Positions 1-12,121 are shown, counted from the stretch's first letter. The stretch: DNA of 22,133 nucleotides from Conidiobolus incongruus B7586 (GCA_000697335.1 JNEM01013779.1:1-22133); one strand, 5' to 3'. Numbers and translations are program-made. Notes: a model not told the origin generated them from the letters alone.

Positions 1-69
1 AATTAAGCTGCCATCATCATTAAAATAATATGAGGGTATCTCCCTTTTTGGTGGTATTATAGTATATAG

Positions 70-581
70 TGTTAAATTTGAATGAAATAAATTATAGATA
101 AGATTCAAAATAGCAATAATTAGGTTTGATACAGACAGTTATTAATATCTAGTAGGTTTTTAATAGTTTTGTTGCTGCTACCATATAAGTGTAGTGGTAG
201 TTAAACTAATATAGTGCAGAGGAAGACTTAATATAAAAGTAGTGTGGTGCAGAACATGGTAATATAATGTGGCTGTAGTGTGCAAGTGTAAACAAAGTTT
301 AATTAAGCTTCAAACTAGGATGAGTCACCAATATATTAAGATTTATATTAGGTAGTGCCAATATCCTACAATATCAACAGAATATAGTCTCAATCTTAGA
401 AATAGTGTGAAAGTAAAAAATAGTAAGAATTGAGAGGAAAAAGAGGAACCTAGTTTATTAGATAATTTAATACTATTTATACAATTAATTTAACTATATA
501 AGTATAAATTAATCATATAATTTATAGTTAATTGGATTATATAAAGTGTATATAAGAATTTAGAGAACTAGTCTCTTAACA
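70..581. mobile_element. Possible fossil LTR (solo or terminal)
   Basis: The segment starts TGTTAA and ends TTAACA, a six-base inverted repeat of the TG...CA type that bounds LTRs. At 512 bases it has a plausible length, and two TATATAA-like motifs lie in its right part (about 490-556). It is G-rich relative to C. No matching target duplication, primer-binding site or polypurine tract is evident beside it, and no partner LTR lies in the window. Family cannot be assigned and it looks old. In AT-rich DNA such ends can occur by chance. Confidence 0.27.
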
Positions 582-3280
582 AAAATATTATTTAATATTG
601 TCCAAAAAAAAATTATCAAAATAATAATATTTTTAAAATTATATTTAAATTATAATATTACCTTTTAAACATACTTTACAATATATAAAAAATTAAAAAT
701 CAATTTAATAAAGATTTATTATAAATTAATTAATATCAAAATAAATTTTAAAAGTTTTTATAATATTCTTGGTTATCAGTTGATTTTAAAAATATTAATT
801 ATTATAGAAATTCAAATAATCTGCATGAAATAATTTTAAAATTTATAAATTTTTGCATAAATATAAAATCAATTTTTTTATTTTAAAAGTGATAAATTGA
901 GTTTTTATATTTAATATACTAATATCTTGGCTGAGATTATCAAAAATTATATGCTTATTTTAATTAATTTATCATATTTTTTATATAAAATTAATTACAA
1001 TGGCATTTGAAGATTGAAAATAGCGTATTTTTGCAATAAATTTAATATTTGACATATTTAAGGATATATATTTCAAATTTAATATATATAGTAATATAGT
1101 ATCTGCGATAGAATTAATTTAGATTTCAAGGTTTTTGATATTGAATTAATACTTCTAATAGGTGTTATAAATCTTTCACCAAATTGAACCAATAAAAATC
1201 AATTTGAGTTGATAAGCCTTGGCTGCAACAACTATTGATGAATTTACATTGAGATTGAGAATTTTCTTGTAATTTATTAATAAATTTTTTTCATCAAATT
1301 AGTTTTAAAAAATTAATATAATTAAAGCCCAAAAATTTATAATATTTAAGCGAATGGATTTTTATATTGAAAATAAAGTGTTTTCTTCAATTATCAGGTG
1401 TTATTAAGTGATCTAAAAATAATTTACGCTCCCAATTATCATGTATATAGGTAGTTTATGATTTTGAATAATTAGTCTATGATATTCATAACTTATATAA
1501 ATTATTAATAAATTTGCAGATCAATTGAAGTATATAATACCTCTAGCAGTAATTATATTTCAATTTAATATATAAATATTAGAAGAATCAAAATAAAATT
1601 TTATTTTCAAACAAATATTAGTTATTTGATATATTTACACTTAATAAATAAATCTAAAAAAATCTTATTATAGTAAATTTGAAGTGGACTTTGAATTTTA
1701 TTGGTGATTTACCTTTTTAATAAAAATTATGAAATTAAAACAATAAATCATCATTTTGATTAAATTATATAATATTAATAAATAAAGAGAATATAATAAA
1801 TAACCAAATGTCTAATTGTGTCAAATTAATTTAGTTCTAATTTAAAATTATAATAGATTATTTTTATATGAAACTTTGATATTAAATCATTATTTAAATT
1901 ATATTTAGTCTAAAAATTATTGTTTATAAAATATTTTCATAAAAATTGAACTTAATATAATAATATTTTAATAATTTATTATAAGATGTAATAGAATAGA
2001 AAATTTTAATAATAGTTTTATTAATATATTCTCAATATAATTAATATATATTTTTAAATCAAATATTATATCATATAAACTAGAATTGATAATCAATAAT
2101 CAAATAATAGTTTGAAAATTAAAAATCAAATTTGCATAACCAAGAAATTTAGAAATATCATCGTAATAATATCAAAATTATTTTAATATGTGCCAAAATC
2201 ATTTGGCTCAAATCTTTGATTATATTGATTTGGTTTTAAATTTTCAAATAAATATTTGATTATTGATTATAATCTCTGATCCTTTTGATATATGATTTTG
2301 ATCTTATAAATATCATTATTTTAAATATGATATTCAAATCAATTTAAACTTATTACAACTTTATTAATTATTTTTCATAAATCCAGTTTTTTTGAATTTT
2401 AGAAATATATATATTAAAAATTAACTTAATTATATTTATATATCCTAATTTAATTTAAATAATTACACTTATTTTTAATAAATATGATTTAAATTTAATT
2501 TATCTTAACTCTTTTAATTTAATATTAATATAATATAATTCTTTTTGAGTCAACTATATATAATATAAAAATTTTTTTTTAATAATTGTTAAATTTTTAA
2601 TAAATATAATAAAATTTATAATTTATAATTTATTAAATTATATTATCTTATATTATAATTTTAATAAAAAAAAGTCATAATCAACTATAAATAAAAATTT
2701 AAATTAAATTTACTAATTAAATTATTATATTAAAAAACTTTTTAATCAATAATAATTTTAATTAATATGAAATATAGGCAATAAAAATTAATAAATGAAT
2801 CAGTTTATATTTCTTTAAAATTATATATAATTTTGCTAATTTATTTTTTTTGTTGCTCAATCATTTATATAAATTAGTTTTTTATTATATACAATGTATC
2901 ATTCAATATTATAATAAAATAAATTAAGGACAAGTGGTGAATAATTAAAAAAAAGATAATATAATATATTTAATAATTAAACTTACAATTTTATCATTTT
3001 GAAATTATTCAAATTTACTTTATAATTATTTTATTTCAACTTTATCTCAAAAGTTATTTTAATTTAATATATGAGTGGAATATAAGGATTTGGGATGATT
3101 AATTTATTTTATCTTAAATATTGACGATATAAAATTCAGAATCAATATTCAATAGCATAATTTTATAAATCATAATTAATATCTTTATTATAAAAAAGAA
3201 TTGATTAATAATAATTTGATGAAAATTTTAATAAAAATGAATTATCCATTTTTCCAAAATTGTTCAATATGGTAATATAC
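582..3280. other. AT-rich desert, no gene seen
   Basis: Very AT-rich throughout, with no credible open frame on either strand. The remaining C and G favour CA and TG over CT and AG: at 1861-2400 I counted 44 CA+TG against 23 CT+AG. A slightly GC-richer patch near 1200-1270 has no recognisable content. Confidence 0.6.
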
Positions 3281-3510
3281 CAAATTGTCTTGGAGGTGTT
3301 GGTTAATTGAAAAATCAGTATAGTGGTTGAGAATTTTAATTAATTATGGTTTTGCTTAAATTTTATGCCACGAATATTCACTTTCAATGTTCAGATTATA
3401 ACTGTATATTGAAATAATTTTTGAGATTATTATATGGTGAGTTTTATTAGTGAGTAATGGTGCATTTGAGATTGCATTGTTCTATAATAAAGTTAAGTGA
3501 GTACTCAATA
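3281..3510. other. Strongly G-skewed gene-free patch
   Basis: G greatly exceeds C on the plus strand; at 3421-3480 I counted 16 G and 2 C. No open frame or recognisable motif accompanies it. Similar skew occurs at 121-300. It may be residue of a strand-asymmetric element or of transcription-linked mutation. Confidence 0.4.
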
Positions 3511-4143
3511 GGTTCTATTTAATATATTGATCAAATAAATACACCTATATAAATCATTATTAAATAATTCAAATTTTTTAAAAATTAATCAACTTAAGAA
3601 TTATTATCATTTTTTAATCTAAATTTTTGAAATAATTATAAATCTCTAAAATATTTGAATAATTTACTTCAAAATAATATATAATATTAAATTTAATAAT
3701 TAATTTATTTGAAACCTATATATTTTTATAATAATTTAGTGAAATATTATTTATTTAAATTATTAACTTATTAACCAAATTTATTCAATTAATATATTTA
3801 GTGCAGGAATTTGTTTCGTGAGTTTTGTAATTTGTTCATACTATATTTCTATAAACTTGTTAATTATTATAAATATTTAATAATTAAAGTAAATAAGTTA
3901 AATTAATTATTTTTAAAATATTAAATTTATATTATTATATTAAAATTAATTTAATATATATACATATTTACAATTATTTAAATTTTTACCCAAGTAATAA
4001 ATTTATATTAAAAATAATCTATATGAAAAAAATTAATGGCAGTACCTAATATACTAATAATAGAAATTATGTTTTTATAATCAATTTGCTATAATTAATA
4101 AAAAATTGACAATGATTTAAAATATTCAGATAAATTATGTATC

Positions 4144-4144
<1 letters not shown>
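3511..4144. other. AT-rich gene-free stretch
   Basis: Continuous AT-rich DNA leading up to the TAA microsatellite. I see no gene, RNA or organised repeat in it. Confidence 0.55.

Positions 4145-4180
<36 letters not shown>
4145..4180 (+). repeat. (TAA)12 microsatellite
   Basis: Twelve uninterrupted TAA units, the longest perfect trinucleotide run in the window. Confidence 0.97.
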
Positions 4181-4181
<1 letters not shown>

Positions 4182-4299
4182 TTTAAAACTAAAATTTTGG
4201 ATGATTATTATTTTATTGATAAATTAAAATATAATATATTTTTTATTTTTTTATTTTATATAAAATAATTTTTATATTAATTTTCACAATAAAATTAAA

Positions 4300-4560
4300 T
4301 TTAATTAAGCCTTTGTTTTCATGAGAGGAATAACTTTTTAATAGGAGTAGGAAAAGTATTAATATCTGGAGAATGATCAGCAATAATGACGCCAGAATGT
4401 GGCGCTTTTCAAAATGGAGGTTAATTTGTATTAGACATAAACTAAGGACACTGTTGAAAGTAATTCTCCCATACTTGCAACTTAATAAAGACCTGTACAA
4501 GCTATAAGTAAATGGATGGAGATATTAGTTTTTAAAAGATAAAGCGGGATAGAATATTTA
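4300..4560. other. GC-richer islet of unknown nature
   Basis: A patch distinctly less AT-rich than either side. It contains a perfect hairpin, CGCCA at 4390-4394 and TGGCG at 4400-4404 around a GAATG loop. A 44-codon plus-strand frame runs from 4373 to 4507, and an 85-codon minus-strand frame covers 4243-4500; neither product is recognisable, and both may simply follow from the lower stop density of GC-richer DNA. It could be a small RNA gene, a gene remnant or the core of a decayed element. No tRNA, 5S or U6 features were found. Confidence 0.35.
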
Positions 4561-7080
4561 TTATATTAAAATTGAATATTTTTTTGAATCAATAAACTTG
4601 GAATAGGTAGCTGATTTTGCTTTTTAATTAAAGGTGGATTCCTTATTAATCTTATACTTAAGTCATTTATCTCATTGATTCCTTGATTTATTGTAAAAGC
4701 TGATGTTCTTAGATAAGATAGAAAGTTACTCTCCTTCCTTATATTTATATTATTATTGAACCTTCAGTATATAATAAATATAGTTATAGTTAAATTATTT
4801 TATGATATGTTATTAGTTATATGATTGATAAATTTCAATTTTCAAAAAATTTATCATTTTTCATTAATTGTAATAGTTAATTTAAATAAAAAAAATAAAA
4901 AATATGGCTTAGAAAATCTTTATCTTATTTAATTCTTGGACTTTAGGAAGAGGTATTATAATATATATTACTTGATAAATAATAGTAAAAGAATCAAAAC
5001 TGTTTATTCGGATCTATAAATATATATATACATATATATTTTATATAATTTTCATATAATAAATATTTATTTTAGTATAGTTATAAATTTCATAAAATTT
5101 AATCAATCATTTTGGTAGTTTTAATATGATAATTTAATTTGATTATTTTAAAAAATAAAAATTAATATAAAGAATATATATATATATATATAGTTAATAC
5201 TATTTGAATTGAATTATAATAATTTTAAAAGTTGTATATTAATATTTATAATTATAGTTTGCCAATTTTAAAATTTATATTAATTATAATTAAATAAAAA
5301 TTGGAGAAAAACGGTGATATCTCCTTAATATTAAATTTAATAAATTTTATATATAAATCAAATATTTTAAACTTAAAAACTAAATAAATTGATAGTATTT
5401 TAAAAATTAAAATAATTATGGATATAATTAAAGTTGAAATAGTCGGAATATTGCAAAACACAAATAAGGAAATTCCAAATTTGGAAATATATATAAATAA
5501 AATATAACTTGATATATAATACTTCGGTAATTCCAAATTTACACATGATATTTTGGAAAAAGACATTATCCAAATTTAATGCCATATTATTAATAAATTC
5601 ATTGATAAAATAATTTAGTAAACCAAGTAATTTAATACCAAAATTGACTATATTATCTATCAATCTTTGGACTATAATTTGCCATGATCTTTTTTGTTGA
5701 TCATATTAATTTAAATATTAATATAAAATTAAATATAATATAATATTCAGTTTAATCTTTGATAAAATCGCAATCATTATCAATTATAATTAATTTATTT
5801 ATCTATTTTCAAATACGCATATTATACCTAAAAGCTTGTTTACAATGAGTATATTAACTTTGTCTATTTAATTAATTTAATTAAAAATTTATTTTATATT
5901 GTATACCACCTTATTTATTAAGTCAAAAATTTACTATTATTATTTTATTTTAAATTTCTAAATTGAATAAAAAAAGGATTAAAACTTTTGTTTAATTATT
6001 AAGAAATTTAATAAAAAAATTTTTATATTAATATTTCTTCTCAATATTAATTTTTATTCATTAAACATAAAGTATTTCCTTACTATCTAATTAATTGATT
6101 AACAATATATCATTATATATATATAATCATTAAACATATATCATAACATATAAATATTAATTCAAATAAATTTTATTAATATTTAATATTTGTAATATGA
6201 ATATTATTTTGATCAAATTCACTAATAAGATATATCAGCACCATACCAAGATAAATTAACTCATGCCCATTATAAAAACAACATTACTATCATATAATTC
6301 TTATTCGCTATACTTTACCTTATTTATTAAATTAAATTACGTAAATAGTAATTTCAGATAGTATTTTATAATGCATGAACTTTGTGGGTTTATTAATTAA
6401 TTGATTTAAAATTAATCTAATTCCATTTCAATCTTGTAAATTTTAATCTTTATAATTTCAAATATCAATAATTAACCCGCCAAATATTAATTATTGTTTT
6501 ATCATATAACTAATTTTTAAATCAAAAATAATTTTTTTAATATAATATATTATTTTGATTTTATTATTTGAATATAATTATTAAATTGAATTGAAATTTG
6601 AAAATTTATTTTGTTTTTTGTTAATTATAATTGAATTATCATATGAACTAAAATTCTAATGTTAATATATAAATTGAATAATATAAAAGCAAGCCAATAT
6701 TATATATATTAAATTGCAAACGTAAATCTTAAAAATGGTGAATTATTACTCCAATCAGTAATATTCACCTATTCATAAATATTAAAAATTGTTTGAAAAA
6801 AAAAATAATAATATTTAGATGTAGATATTTTAATTATCAAGAAATATTATTATAAAATAATCAATCATTATTGAGCTAAGATATGAATTTAGCAATAAGA
6901 TTAATATAAAATTTTGTTTTAGCTAATTAAAATATTGATAAGTGTCTTTAATTATCCTTGCTTGAGTTATATATAATTTTAATTATTAAATATAAATTTA
7001 AATTTAACTATGTAATAATATTAATATTACTTTGTAATTTAAATAATGGGAATTTTTTGCAATTGAAAAAAATAAACATT
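4561..7080. other. AT-rich desert, no gene seen
   Basis: A GC-moderate shoulder to about 4760 passes into strongly AT-rich DNA. It includes an (AT) run at 5174-5192 and a perfect 14-base palindrome TTCCAAATTTGGAA at 5473-5486. Minus-strand frames at 5252-5663 overlap one another, are dominated by I, F, N, K and L, and look like chance open frames. Confidence 0.55.
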
Positions 7081-8540
7081 TTAATATATAAAAAGTAAAA
7101 ATAAATATATAATATAAAATTAATAGTTTCTTTTATTTCTAATAACTTTTTGTTATATTTTTAACAAAGATCTAACATCTAAAAAATAATTCTTTTTATT
7201 AAAGACTAAAATTTGATATTTCACAAACCAATTAAATTTTCCTATAGAAATTTTCTTTTTTATAAGCTAGTTTTTTAATTGCCTAAAATAATTATAATTA
7301 CATAGGTTATAATCTAAAAAATATATTAGATGTGGTAGTTTTTTCCAGTTATTTTTAATTAAAAAGTTTTTTATAACTTTAAATTTATGTATTTTACAAT
7401 TATTATGTAAAATAATAAGTTTTCTTAAATTATATTAAGAATACTAATTAGAAATAGTTTTATTTAAAAAAGAAATATAAAGTTTATTATTAATTAATTT
7501 TCTTTTAAAAACTAAATAAAATTAGTATATATTATTATAATTTATTACAACAATTAACATTTGCTTATTAATAAAGTGTTTATTTAAAAAAATTTATAGA
7601 GGGGGTTAATTTAACTTAATTTAACACTTTAGTTTATGTTTTAATAAAGGATTATATAAAAAAATCTAAGATTTATTAATTATAATAATTTATTATAAAA
7701 GCTTTAATTTCTAGTTATACTTTAGTAAGTTTTATTTAATAATAATTTCTCTAGTTTTTTTTTAAATTTTAGTTAAATTATAAGGTATTTATTTTATATT
7801 TTTATTAATTAATTTTAATTTAAACTTTAATATATACAAAATACTTATGTAACTAATAATAAAATATTTTGATAATTCTTTAGTTGAAATAAAAAGATAC
7901 TTTTCAATATATTTTTTTTATTAATAATTAAAAGAGTAATAGTTAAAATTAATCTTTTAGATTTTAATAGGTTTTAGGTAATTTCTTTCTTAATTTTAAA
8001 ATAATTTACCTAGTAATAAATTGTTAATTTAGATAATACTTTATTATTAAAAGCTGTTTATAAATTATAAATGGTTTTAAAGGGTTTATGGTTAAGTTTT
8101 ACTAATACTAAAATAAAAAACTTTTGATGGTTATTATTTAATTTAAGTATAATTAAATTAAACAACTAATTTTAAAAAATTATATTTTTAATCAAAAAAG
8201 TTATTATATATATATATAATTTAAAACTATTTATTTTCTTATTTGTTTTATATATATTTTTTTATTTGAAACTAATAATATGTTTAAAAAATCAGAAATT
8301 AAAAAATTTCCCATTTTTTTAATTCCATGGTAATATTATTAATAAAGTATGATTTAATTAGAAAATTAATGAATATTTTATATTCACAATATATATGTAG
8401 TTTAAGATCTGTTTTTTTACTCAAAAATAAAAAAGAGTTATATTTTATATAATAAACCTGGAAAGATCTATATTTGCCATTCTTTTTATAATTAAACATA
8501 AAATTTAATAAAGTAAAAAATTTTAATAATAATTTAAAGA
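7080..8540. other. Compositionally distinct CA/TG-depleted block, RIP-like
   Basis: Over 7141-8220 I counted 84 CT+AG against 35 CA+TG, the reverse of the flanking desert (23 against 44 at 1861-2400). Loss of CA and TG in favour of TA is the established mark of repeat-induced point mutation in fungi. The block may therefore be a decayed repeat or inserted element. Edges are gradual, about 7080 on the left and 8220-8540 on the right. I found no terminal repeats. An 82-codon minus-strand frame at 8299-8547 has no recognisable family. An (AT) run lies at 8205-8218. Confidence 0.5.
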
Positions 8541-10433
8541 TTGTCAAATTTCTTTTGAATATAATGGATTGAAATTTAATATGATAGCAATATTCAATTA
8601 ATACTTGTTACATAATATTTATATAGGTATTAATTAATTAATTAATTGAATTTATATATTGCAAAAATTAATTGATCAGTATATTTGAATCCAATATACA
8701 TTAAATTTCTAAAATATTAAATTAATAGCATCATAAATATATCATAATTTAATGTAAAAATAATGGTAATAAATAAATTATAATTTAGAATAACCTAATA
8801 ATATAGTTAATATCACCTATTAATACAATTTCATTAATCATAAAATAATTTGAAAAATAATATATAATTATAAATTAATAATTATCAAATAATTCATTAA
8901 TAATATACATAATAATTAGACACTGAAATCATTCGATTTATAGTTAAAAAATGTAATAAATATTACACTTAATTAATTAAATTAATATTACAAATTATGA
9001 TATTATTGAATTCAGTTCTTATAAAGGATATATACTTGATTTGATAAAAATTAATCAAAATAATATGAAATTTAATTTTTATTACTTAAAAATAAAATAT
9101 AAAATATTTTTTAATAATTAATAATTATATAGTACTATAATAATATTATTTTTATAAATATTAAAAAAAATGATGTTTCAAATGTTTTTAGAATTATTCA
9201 TGCAAATTAATTAATTTTTTTTTAAAAAATATCACTTTTTCACTTATCTTTATATATCTGATGATCAACTCTGTATTGCTGAACTCAAAGTTGATTATAA
9301 TGTGAATGCAATCAAATTTATATTAAGTAATAAAAAATATTCAATTTTTCAAAATTAAAATATTTAATAATGAATTAATATGAAATAAGTAGTTTGGAGT
9401 TAGAAAAAATTGTTTATTTTTCCCCATTATATTACAAGTTAGTCAAAGATCTCATATAGAAAGCTTTTAAATTTTTAATAGATAACTTTAACAGAAAATA
9501 TTCAATTATAATTAATTTTGATAAATATACACTTTAGTTATTTAATAAGGTTATACTGGACTATTTAATACACGTGAATGGTTGCAGCTTTATTCGCTCT
9601 GGAGAATAATGATGTTTAAATGTAATTCATTTTAATCAAATATGTAAAAATTATGACGTTCTTATTTTTATTTAGATATCATATGATTACATCAGTATAA
9701 AAACTGATATAAAATTTTAATTAAAAATTATAATATAAAAAAGTATAATTTTAATACTAATCTAGTAATATTTAAAATTTTATTATTGTTTGATGTAATT
9801 ATTATTCATTATTTTTAATATGGAGATTGATCTTTATATATATATTTTAATCATATTAGGAAATTATAATAATTGTCTAATAAATTTATTTGTTAACAGG
9901 TATTTAAGTTAATACTATATATTTAGAAATCACCTTGTTTATTAATTCAATATTCATCGCATAATTAGTTATATTTATAATTCCACAATATAATTAAATA
10001 AAAAAAGGAGATTAACTATTTATTTTTATAATGATTAATTCATATTTTGTAATGTATTTCTAACATCAATTATTAAATTTATATTTTAGTTTAAAATTTA
10101 ATTATACACTTTTTGATTGGTCTAAAAAAGAAAATTTATTAATTGTTATTTTTATCAATTGTTTAAAAGTGATAAATAATAATTGAATATTAAAACAAAT
10201 TTCCATTTAAAATTGGATAAATATGATAGAATTATTATAGAATGATAATAACCCTAATAAACTTAAAAATATTATATTGAATAAATTGAATTAAGATAGT
10301 ATATAATCATACTATTATTTCCTTAATAAGTTTTTATAAATTTTTAATATTCGTTTATTAATTTAGTTAATTTTAATTTTAAATTTTAAATGTAAATTGA
10401 AATCAATTTTAATAATTATAAATTTTTATTGGT
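8541..10433. other. AT-rich desert, no gene seen
   Basis: No credible frame on either strand. Contains a 4.5-unit TTAA run at 8630-8647, a 7-base inverted repeat ATCAACT/AGTTGAT at 9264-9295 with an 18-base loop, and a small GC-richer patch at about 9570-9610. None suggests a specific function. Confidence 0.55.
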
Positions 10434-10633
10434 TGATATGAGTCAATATTTACAGAAATGATCCCTTAGATTCCCCTGAATAATTTGGGTTTTATTGGTT
10501 GATGAATAATTATCCATTTCAATGAAGATTTGCCGATACAAAAATTGAGAATATTGAGGTAATGGAAGCGCACTATCACAATAACTGATCATCAATCATC
10601 GAAACTTTATTTTATACAAATAAATAATAAATG
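10434..10633. other. GC-richer gene-free flank downstream of the gene
   Basis: Less AT-rich than the desert to its left and contains a CCCCT at 10473-10477. No open frame of useful length was found on either strand. It may belong to the gene's 3' territory, or be residue of a lost neighbour; the sequence does not decide. Confidence 0.4.
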
Positions 10634-10686
10634 TGTGAGAATTGGTGAAATTTTAAGTAAAAAACTTTAAGTCTGTGAGAATTTGT
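10634..10686. repeat. Short direct repeat downstream of the gene
   Basis: TGTGAGAATTGGT at 10634-10646 and TGTGAGAATTTGT at 10674-10686 match at 12 of 13 bases, 40 bases apart. On the gene's strand they lie about 160-215 bases past the stop codon. Either a small local duplication or a paired binding site; function unknown. Confidence 0.5.
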
Positions 10687-10730
10687 TACTACAATATTTG
10701 TTTTAAATAAAAATAATAATTTTTAAGACT

Positions 10731-10847
10731 TTTATTAAATCAATTAATAATAAAAAAATTAAGTAAAAATATTTTTTTAAAAAAAAATTAATAATACACA
10801 TGAAATACATTTTGTTCAAGTAATTTTGATTTTGATAGATTTTGGTG
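10731..10847 (-). terminator. Likely 3' UTR with AATAAA polyadenylation signal
   Basis: On the minus strand AATAAA occurs at 10731-10736, about 112 bases after the TAA stop, preceded by T-rich and A-rich tracts (a T/A palindrome at 10772-10785). This resembles fungal 3'-end architecture. AATAAA is expected often by chance in such AT-rich DNA, so position and context carry most of the weight. Confidence 0.35.
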
Positions 10848-12035
10848 TTATACAAGATTAAAGTTTTCAAGACAAGGACTGATAAAACCTTCCAAGTCAA
10901 TTCCCATTTCTCCTTGCTGTCCTTGTGTCGTCATTTGAGTCAATTGATCGTGTGGGAAATTGGAGAAGTATGGGGAGCTCTGGGGTTGAACAAGAGCAAT
11001 TGGACTCTGAAGAGTATGATGATGCGGCGTATACATTGTACTTGGTGAAGAATATGCGTGATTCATCATCGGTAAGCTGTTAGGATTTGCTCCTGGGACA
11101 TTAAATGGGTTATAAGGGCCAAATCCTCGGTCAAATGATCTCTCAAAACTTTTATCAAGAGCATGGCGATGAATCCTTAAGTGTTGGTTAAGATTGTCGC
11201 TACGGCTAAATTTCTTGGTACATCCAGGATAAGGGCAAGGGAATGGCTTCTCTAGGGTATGGATTGATCTAATATGGCGTTTAAGATGCTCACTGCGCTT
11301 AAATGTCTTATTGCACCCTTCAAAATCACAATCAAATTGCTTTGGAGGAGTTGGAACAGCATTTGCTTTGCGACCTCTACCGCGTTTGGGTTTGCCACGA
11401 GCAGGTTGTGTATCAATTTGCTCGCTTAGAGTGTTTCCTGATGAGAAAAGTGGTGCAGTGTTGGGAGGATGAGGATATAATTCGTTTCGAAGGGGAGAAG
11501 ATACGTTCAGTGTAAGCTTTGGTGGAAAATGGGGAGTCATTGTACTAGTGCAAGATGAGGCTGGAGTGGCTAGTCCAAAGCAGGTAGCAGGGACTGAGAC
11601 AGGGCTGGAGCTGGTTCTGGCCATGTCATAACTTGGTTGAGATGTAGCGACCAAATTAGCAGCTTCGAGCTCGGTACTTGCCATCATATGTGTGAGGTGG
11701 GGCATATCGAACGGTGAGCGAGGAGGGCTTGGAATGAGATCCAAATCTAAGAATTGGGCGGCAGATAAATCGACCATACTGGTTTTAAGCATGGGGTCGA
11801 GCTGAGCCATTTGCTTATTTGGAGAGTTTGGTATCGAGTTGGATTTGTTATTATTTTCCATTTGAGTCAATAGCATATCAGTCTGCTTGAAGAAATTGGG
11901 ATCACCAGTATGATCAAAGGTAATATCGATGGTTGGATTGGGTGTTGAAGATGTTATAGAGTTAGAGGCATCTTGATGGATGTCGTTAGTGACATTATTA
12001 TTGACAATGTATTGATTCATAACAGGCATCTCCAT
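10848..12035 (-). CDS. Msn2/Msn4-type C2H2 zinc-finger transcription factor, 395 aa
   Basis: Probable nuclear stress-response activator that binds CCCCT (STRE) elements. Two adjacent C2H2 fingers are visible: finger 1 with C236, C241, H254, H259 and helix KRSEHLKRH; finger 2 with C267, C272, H285, H289 and helix SRSDNLNQH. From memory these helices match yeast Msn2, but both fingers here are C-x4-C where Msn2 has C-x2-C. A basic patch at 212-223 ([12 protein letters not shown]) is a likely nuclear localisation signal or AT-hook-like arm. Residues 94-100 (QFLDLDL) are acidic and hydrophobic, as in an activation motif. Fourteen SP/TP sites (for example S71, S103, S107, S144, S354, S386) suggest proline-directed kinase control. 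The protein is shorter than yeast Msn2 (about 700 aa), and the fingers sit mid-protein with a 106-residue tail. An in-frame TAA at 12060-12062 rules out an N-terminal extension, and the first ATG has A at -3. No intron is needed. Family call is strong; exact orthology is inferred. Confidence 0.93.
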   Translation of the reverse strand: MEMPVMNQYIVNNNVTNDIHQDASNSITSSTPNPTIDITFDHTGDPNFFKQTDMLLTQMENNNKSNSIPNSPNKQMAQLDPMLKTSMVDLSAAQFLDLDLIPSPPRSPFDMPHLTHMMASTELEAANLVATSQPSYDMARTSSSPVSVPATCFGLATPASSCTSTMTPHFPPKLTLNVSSPLRNELYPHPPNTAPLFSSGNTLSEQIDTQPARGKPKRGRGRKANAVPTPPKQFDCDFEGCNKTFKRSEHLKRHIRSIHTLEKPFPCPYPGCTKKFSRSDNLNQHLRIHRHALDKSFERSFDRGFGPYNPFNVPGANPNSLPMMNHAYSSPSTMYTPHHHTLQSPIALVQPQSSPYFSNFPHDQLTQMTTQGQQGEMGIDLEGFISPCLENFNLV

Positions 12036-12082
12036 TTTAGAGTTTATAATGACAGATAATTATTAGAGTGATACTTGGTTGA

Positions 12083-12087
12083 AGGGG
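12083..12087 (-). promoter_or_regulatory. STRE (CCCCT), 48 bases before the start codon
   Basis: CCCCT on the gene's strand, within CCCCC-TTC. CCCCT is the established target of Msn2/4-type zinc fingers, the family this gene encodes. If the TATA box at 12350 is real, the site lies inside the leader, which is unusual for a yeast STRE; an alternative start site nearer the gene would place it in the promoter proper. Confidence 0.45.
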
Positions 12088-12116
12088 GTAAGGTAAGTAT
12101 TAAAGAAATATAATAA

Positions 12117-12121
12117 AGGGG
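12117..12121 (-). promoter_or_regulatory. STRE (CCCCT), 82 bases before the start codon
   Basis: Second CCCCT on the gene's strand, 34 bases from the first and in the same orientation. Runs of four G or C are rare in this window outside the coding region, so a closely spaced pair is notable. Closely spaced STREs are typical of stress-responsive fungal promoters. Confidence 0.45.

Noticed and set aside
5252-5663. Two overlapping minus-strand frames of 104 and 87 codons
   Set aside because: Overlapping frames in very AT-rich DNA, hydrophobic low-complexity products, no motif and no promoter signal.
10703-10900. 65-codon minus-strand frame overlapping the gene's end
   Set aside because: It is out of frame with the gene, rich in I, L, F and K, and runs through the 3' flank; a chance AT frame.
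10842-11515. Plus-strand open frames at 10842-11048 and 11303-11515
   Set aside because: They lie opposite the zinc-finger gene, have no recognisable product, and arise from its GC-richer antisense strand.
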